64,000 nucleotides of DNA from positions 2,732,666 through 2,796,665 of the forward strand of contig NC_085092.1 of assembly GCF_963422355.1 (NCBI RefSeq), given 5' to 3'. The first letter of the stretch is position 1; the number at the start of each line of letters is the position of its first letter. This document shows, piece after piece, positions 59,661 through 64,000 of the stretch. A model generated the notes under the pieces. That model did no database searches. It saw only the letters and a list, made by a program, of their open reading frames with translations, and was not told the DNA's origin. The stretch comes from Corticium candelabrum. Lineage: Eukaryota; Porifera; Homoscleromorpha; Homosclerophorida; Plakinidae. Position numbers and translations under genes: made by a program.

Positions 59661-60383
59661 TTGAGTTTCTCAAAGCGGGTTGAAAATTATAAGAATGTCA
59701 AGAACACCTTGAGAACTTTCAGGTAGAGTTGCATATTTTTTGATCCTGTTTTTCTATATGTAACCTGAACCACCTACTTAGAACTTTATTGTTGGACAAA
59801 GCTCTTCCACAACTCTTGAAATTTGACTTTGCAATTGTCTACAAAGATATATAAATTTATCTATTCCTGATGGTTCTTGGAGTCAAGCTACCTTGCGATT
59901 GGGGGGAAAATAGGATTTTGTGAGGCTTGCAGAAGTTTTCCGGCGGCCTTCTTAGAAAGTTGCAATGACACTCGTCAGTTGACGTGCCAGCTCACCAGTG
60001 CAGGTCTACACAGTTCAACACTTCTTGTTTCTATCGTACTAGGAGACCAAGTAGCCAATACCAACGCGACCAACATCAGCTAAAAGTTCTATTGGATAGA
60101 ACTATGTGGTCTAGTCTAAAGCAATACCAGTCTACGTGATTAAGCTTGCATCAATACAATCGCCGCTCACCATGCTGGGACATGGTTGTGAATTTTAAAA
60201 TTTATTTATTTATTTATTTATTTATTTATTTGTGTATATACATTCAAACCCAAATGATCCCCAAACAATGCCCTAAGCATCCCAAACTAGCATGTCTTAT
60301 ACATTACACTAGGTACATCTCAACTATCAACGTCGTGTACTTCAAGCTGAATTCTGTTATAGATCATTCTCGAATTATGTTTC
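59661..60383. other. No gene seen; (TTTA)n run
   Basis: No supported gene. A (TTTA)n microsatellite lies at about 60200-60231. Confidence 0.5.
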
Positions 60384-60384
60384 C

Positions 60385-60948
60385 AGGGTTTTCCCTAGAA
60401 TTAAAATCAAACAGGGCAGATTATTAGTATTAATATATTGTTATTAATCTTAATGTAATGTGGTTAATATTACTGACAGAGCTACTGACAATATAGTTGA
60501 ACAATCATTAGAGCAATTGGTAATATAAGTTAGATCAAACGATATGTCTAGCACGGATAGTGAAGAGATCTTCACCATAAAGTAGGAGGACAACAATGAC
60601 AACTAATTTAGATCAATAATCAATATCACCCACCTATGACGCTTTAATTAAATGCGTGTTCGCCTGTTGATGTTAAAACAAGGCGGGTCTGAAGGCAGAA
60701 CTTTACAGATCACATTGTGAGAAAGCTATACACAAAGCTGTACAGGTACACCTATTTACTTATTTCTGTTTAACATTCTCTCCATCTCTCCTTGTGCGTT
60801 CTGTATGCGTACAAATAGATAGAATGTTCATACTCACGTAGAGTCCTGAGATCCAGAAATTTTCTTACATTGTTGGCAAATACTTTAGGACCACATCCTC
60901 AAAATCCAAACAGGGCGGCCCGCTCTAAAAGATCGTGGGGGAAACCCT
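60385..60948. mobile_element. hAT-like MITE (564 bp)
   Basis: The left end AGGGTTTTCCCTAG is mirrored by GGGGGAAACCCT at the right, with a second inner match (AAACAGGGC near both ends). The flanks ATGTTTCC (60377-60384) and GTGTTTCC (60949-60956) agree in 7 of 8 bases, as a hAT target duplication would. Non-coding. Confidence 0.65.
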
Positions 60949-60974
60949 GTGTTTCCGCAATTGACTAGATAGTT

Positions 60975-61640
60975 GTTGCTTCATATTTTGGAAAGCTTGA
61001 TGGAATTTAAGGCCTCTGACTGTTGAGGTTTTGAAGCAATAACATTAAGAGTTTTGATGCTGAATAAAGACCAAAGCCCCAAGGTCTCCACCACCAAGGG
61101 GTAAAAGAGACCACTAGCAGCAAAAACTTTGTTTTCATGGTGAATATCCTTTTGTTCTTCGCCTGCCTCTGCTGCAGCTCCAGCCCTCACTGCTGCTTTT
61201 GTCACATATACAATGGCAGCCGACTTTCTAACGGTATGTCAAATAGGCAGGTCTACTCTCCAAAGAGTCAGGGTGAAAAACATCACCAGGACTGGTTTCA
61301 CTAAACCACTGCACCTCGTCTCCCTCATAACTTCTTTATTCTCAACCAACAATGCCTGGAAATAAATGTCTATGTGTGTGCTCTGGACCAAAACTGCAAC
61401 CAACAAGGTCATCTCCCAAAGCGTCATCTGCTGACCTCAACTTCACAGGAGAGATGCCAGCGGAGAGGGAAACATCTCAATTCCCAACCAGAGCCATACA
61501 TCAATAACAAAGTCAGGAGGAGACATGGAAAGGCCGAGATTGGGGGTGGGTATTGCCCACAACCAAGCTCCTGCATGGGATGCACTGATGAATTTAAATG
61601 CGCTTTATCCTGTAAGCTGGCAGTGTTCAACAAAGCTTGA
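60975..61640 (-). pseudogene. R2-like LINE remnant, minus strand
   Basis: In order on the minus strand: ASLQDKAHLNSSVHPMQ (about 61570-61625), SPGDVFHPDS (about 61260-61290), then VTKAAVRAGAAAEAGEEQKDIHHENKVFAASGLFYPLVVETLGLWS (61060-61205). These words match the fragments at 54150-54600 and 55250-55600. Frame changes between blocks show decay. Confidence 0.65.
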
Positions 61641-61921
61641 CTAAATCAGAGTCAATTCTGATTGGATTTGTCATTGAGTAGCATTGCTGAAATCTAAAGT
61701 CGAAGAATTGTGTTTCTTTTCAGATAATAACAAATCTGAAGATGACTTTTGGAGTCTCCTGATAGTAAAGGCCTTGAGAAATGCAAATTTGCAATATCCA
61801 GTGAACTGCAAGCCTTCTTGAGGAAATCGTGTACCAGATTGCGAGTAGAAATTGCAACTCCCTGTATAAGCAGCCAATGAAGACTTGACTGCTTCTCTGA
61901 AACTCAGTGTACCAAGTCTAA

Positions 61922-62488
61922 AGCCTCGTTTACAATATGTTGACGCTGACGTTAACGTTGACTTTGACTTGTTCACAATATTTGTGCGATGCGACACGCA
62001 GATCAGATGGCCTGAAACTCGAGTCGAATGTGCTCAAAGTAAACAAATAACGTTGTGACTCTTTGGTTGCTATTTCTACTGCATTGTAGACGCCAGGGAG
62101 TTCAACTGCTGGAAGGAAACGAAAGTGGATTAGAAATATTTTAGCGGCGCCGGCAGCAAAGACAATTTTAAGGGCATTTTCTAAGTATTTTTTAATTATT
62201 TGACCAGATTTGTCAATAACACGGGTAGTCCTCACTGATTCGTCCAGCACTTCATCCACTGCTGGTCCTAGGTATACTTTTGATTGGTTGAAAATGATCA
62301 CATGCTTGTGGTTGATGCTAAGTAATTTCAGTTGTTGGCGCTGAAATAGAACTTGATTCAATTCCAGGATCAATGTCAACGTCGTAATGCCAGAATCTGT
62401 CGGTTATGCTGGTGTGTTCACAAGATTGACGTTGACGTCGGCATCAGACGTTGATGTGAACGTCAGCGTCAATATTGTGAACCAGGCA
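61922..62488. mobile_element. MITE, PIF/Harbinger-like (567 bp), with an internal ORF
   Basis: Ends AGCCTCGTTTACAATATGTT (left) and the inverse of TGCCTGGTTCACAATATTGA (right), both followed by GACGCTGACGTT. The 3-bp target duplication is TAA (61919-61921 and 62489-62491). Inner ends carry short repeats of GTTGACG type. A minus-strand 149-residue ORF (61930-62379) fills most of the element. It contains LPAVELPGVYNAVEIATKE but no domain I recognise. Confidence 0.75.
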
Positions 62489-63154
62489 TAATAGGTAATG
62501 TAGCTTGCAACCATGCCATGTCTGTACAGTAAACAACAAATAATTTCTAAAGATCGATGTAATCCTTGATCAAAGTGATGTAATTGTTCCAACAATATGG
62601 CAGAAATAACAGTGCATAAAAGACGATTGACTTTGAAACACTCTGACAGCTTCATACCAAATGCAATTCGACTTGTGGATCATCTAGATTACCAAGATTC
62701 GATTGGGACTTCAAGATTTTGTCAATAGGTTTCACTATGGAGGACTTCAAAAAGGCGATGGATTTATGAACTGTGATGATCCTAGTAACTCGACACCTTC
62801 TGATAAGCATCATATTCAATATAGATCATGGGCAGAGCTGCTGCACGAATGTGAGAAGAAGAGAATGATCTTTGTCATAGTGAGGAGGTGGATTCGGCTG
62901 GTGGCACATTCATTTCTGTTGTGGTAGAAAGCTATGGCCTTGGTCAGATGACAGATCATTGAGACTGATCACAAATAAGGCTACATCAAGATCTACCTTA
63001 TCTTTTAGTGTAACTTTTTCTAACAGTTGTCTGTATGGCTATGGCAGCATAAGCTAGAATGATTGGTAATTATTTAGAGTGTGATGTTGACTTTCAACTG
63101 GGATATCCCAGTCTAAAGAATCTTAAAAGAAAATTTTAAAAATTAGAATATACA
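62489..63154. other. No confident gene
   Basis: The plus-strand ORF at 62703-62927 could belong to the copia element that follows, but I recognise no motif in it. No other structure is seen. Confidence 0.4.
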
Positions 63155-63583
63155 TATGACACCATATGAGCGGTGGGTGATATGGAGAGAAGCCAGATCT
63201 GAGCCACTTGATAAAAGTCTTTGGTTCTGCTGCATATGCCCATGTTCCAGCCACACAAAGGGACAGACTGAAGAAAACAGCACAGAAACTCAGATTTGTT
63301 GGATATTGAACAAGGGCCAAGGATACTGCCAGAGTATTTGGCTGTGAGTCTAGCTACATAGAAGGCAATTTGGCTAAGGTGATTACAGAAAATTTATGAG
63401 AAACCAGCAGTGTTGATGGAAGACAATCAAGTTGGTATCAGTATATGCAGCAATCCTGGTTCACATGCAAGGACCGAACACATCGACATCAAATTTCATG
63501 ATGTATGTGAAGCTGTGAAGGATAGAACTATCTCTGACCTAGTGTCCTATATTGAGGAAATGAAATTTTTACCAAACCTCTAA
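63155..63583 (+). pseudogene. Ty1/copia retrotransposon pol remnant
   Basis: The integrase C-terminal part reads TPYERW, then in the next frame KPDLSHLIKVFGSAAYAHVP and RLKKTAQKLRFVGY (63160-63290). After a gap, the RNase H end of a copia polyprotein follows: NQVGISICSNPGSHARTEHIDIKFHDVCEAV (63423-63515) with a stop at 63583. The reverse transcriptase between them is missing, so the copy is internally deleted. No long terminal repeat is seen within the window. Confidence 0.75.
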
Positions 63584-63792
63584 ACCGTACCTGGTTTGAG
63601 TCCTTGTGTGACGCTATGGGTATGGACTACTGTAATTCCATAAAGTTTCATAAACTATTTAATTCCGTAAATTTCATAAATTGTAAAGCAGCGTTCTAGC
63701 CAGGATTTTTGCCAACCGTTAAAATGACGCCATTAAATATAATAACGTCAATTAGTGATGTCATCAAATGTTTGATGTTGACCTAGCTATTA

Positions 63793-63841
<49 letters not shown>

Positions 63842-64000
63842 GATATTTCAATTCGCATCCAGATAGGACACAGAACTCTCTGGAGTAACAACAAACAAGA
63901 ACCACACAGACAATTTGGTAATGTCATCATAAAATTACTTTATCTGTTTCCTAGTTGTATTAGAGTCAGATGCATGTATGGTATGTACAGTAGTAGTAGT
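63584..64000. other. No gene seen; (AAT)n microsatellite
   Basis: An (AAT/TAA)n run lies at about 63793-63840. A short near-repeat of TCCATAAAGTTTCATAAA type is at 63637-63680. Nothing else is recognised. Confidence 0.6.

Overview
This is eukaryotic, AT-rich DNA from an invertebrate animal. The two host genes I recognise are animal-type: an intronless SOX-family HMG-box gene, and a microcephalin-like gene split by GT-AG introns, several of them about 80 nt long. Most of the window is mobile-element debris: Polinton/Maverick, hAT, Tc1, Tx1/L1-like LINE, R2-like LINE, Ty1/copia and many short inverted-repeat (MITE-like) elements. That mix suits a sponge or another early-branching invertebrate, but the sequence alone does not fix the species.

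Layout. 1-25.5 kb: a long non-coding repeat unit occurs four times (about 1-2640, 7200-10900, 13900-21060 and 23880-25530). The second copy carries an inverted-repeat insertion with TTAGGG-like DNA. The third is broken by a Tc1 transposon that is itself broken by a hAT transposon (16284-19371, with a near-perfect 8-bp target duplication). The SOX gene (12452-13720) sits between copies two and three. A 1-kb tandem duplication lies at 5.0-7.0 kb.

25.5-41.6 kb: a 15.5-kb Polinton/Maverick (26040-41560), a virus-like DNA transposon with terminal inverted repeats of about 225 bp. Rightward genes at the left end encode an ankyrin-repeat protein, a small membrane protein and a Cys-rich protein. The remaining genes run leftward: integrase with chromodomain, a zinc-ribbon protein with a hydrophobic segment, an adenain-like protease, a hydrophobic structural protein, capsid fragments, and the N-terminal part of a B-family DNA polymerase. 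Many carry frameshifts or stops. A LINE (about 31347-35690) and a CACTA-like element (37410-39673) have inserted into it. The polymerase palm and packaging ATPase are not visible, so the copy is dead. A recurring motif (gene-sense GCGCCCTATTAGAGAAAT) precedes several of its genes and is a candidate element-specific promoter.

41.6-64 kb: the microcephalin-like gene (exons between 42515 and 53202), whose introns have collected MITEs, then a gene-poor stretch with TA microsatellites, scattered R2-like LINE remnants, a second Tc1 remnant, several MITEs and a copia remnant at the right end. I saw no convincing rRNA, tRNA or CRISPR.
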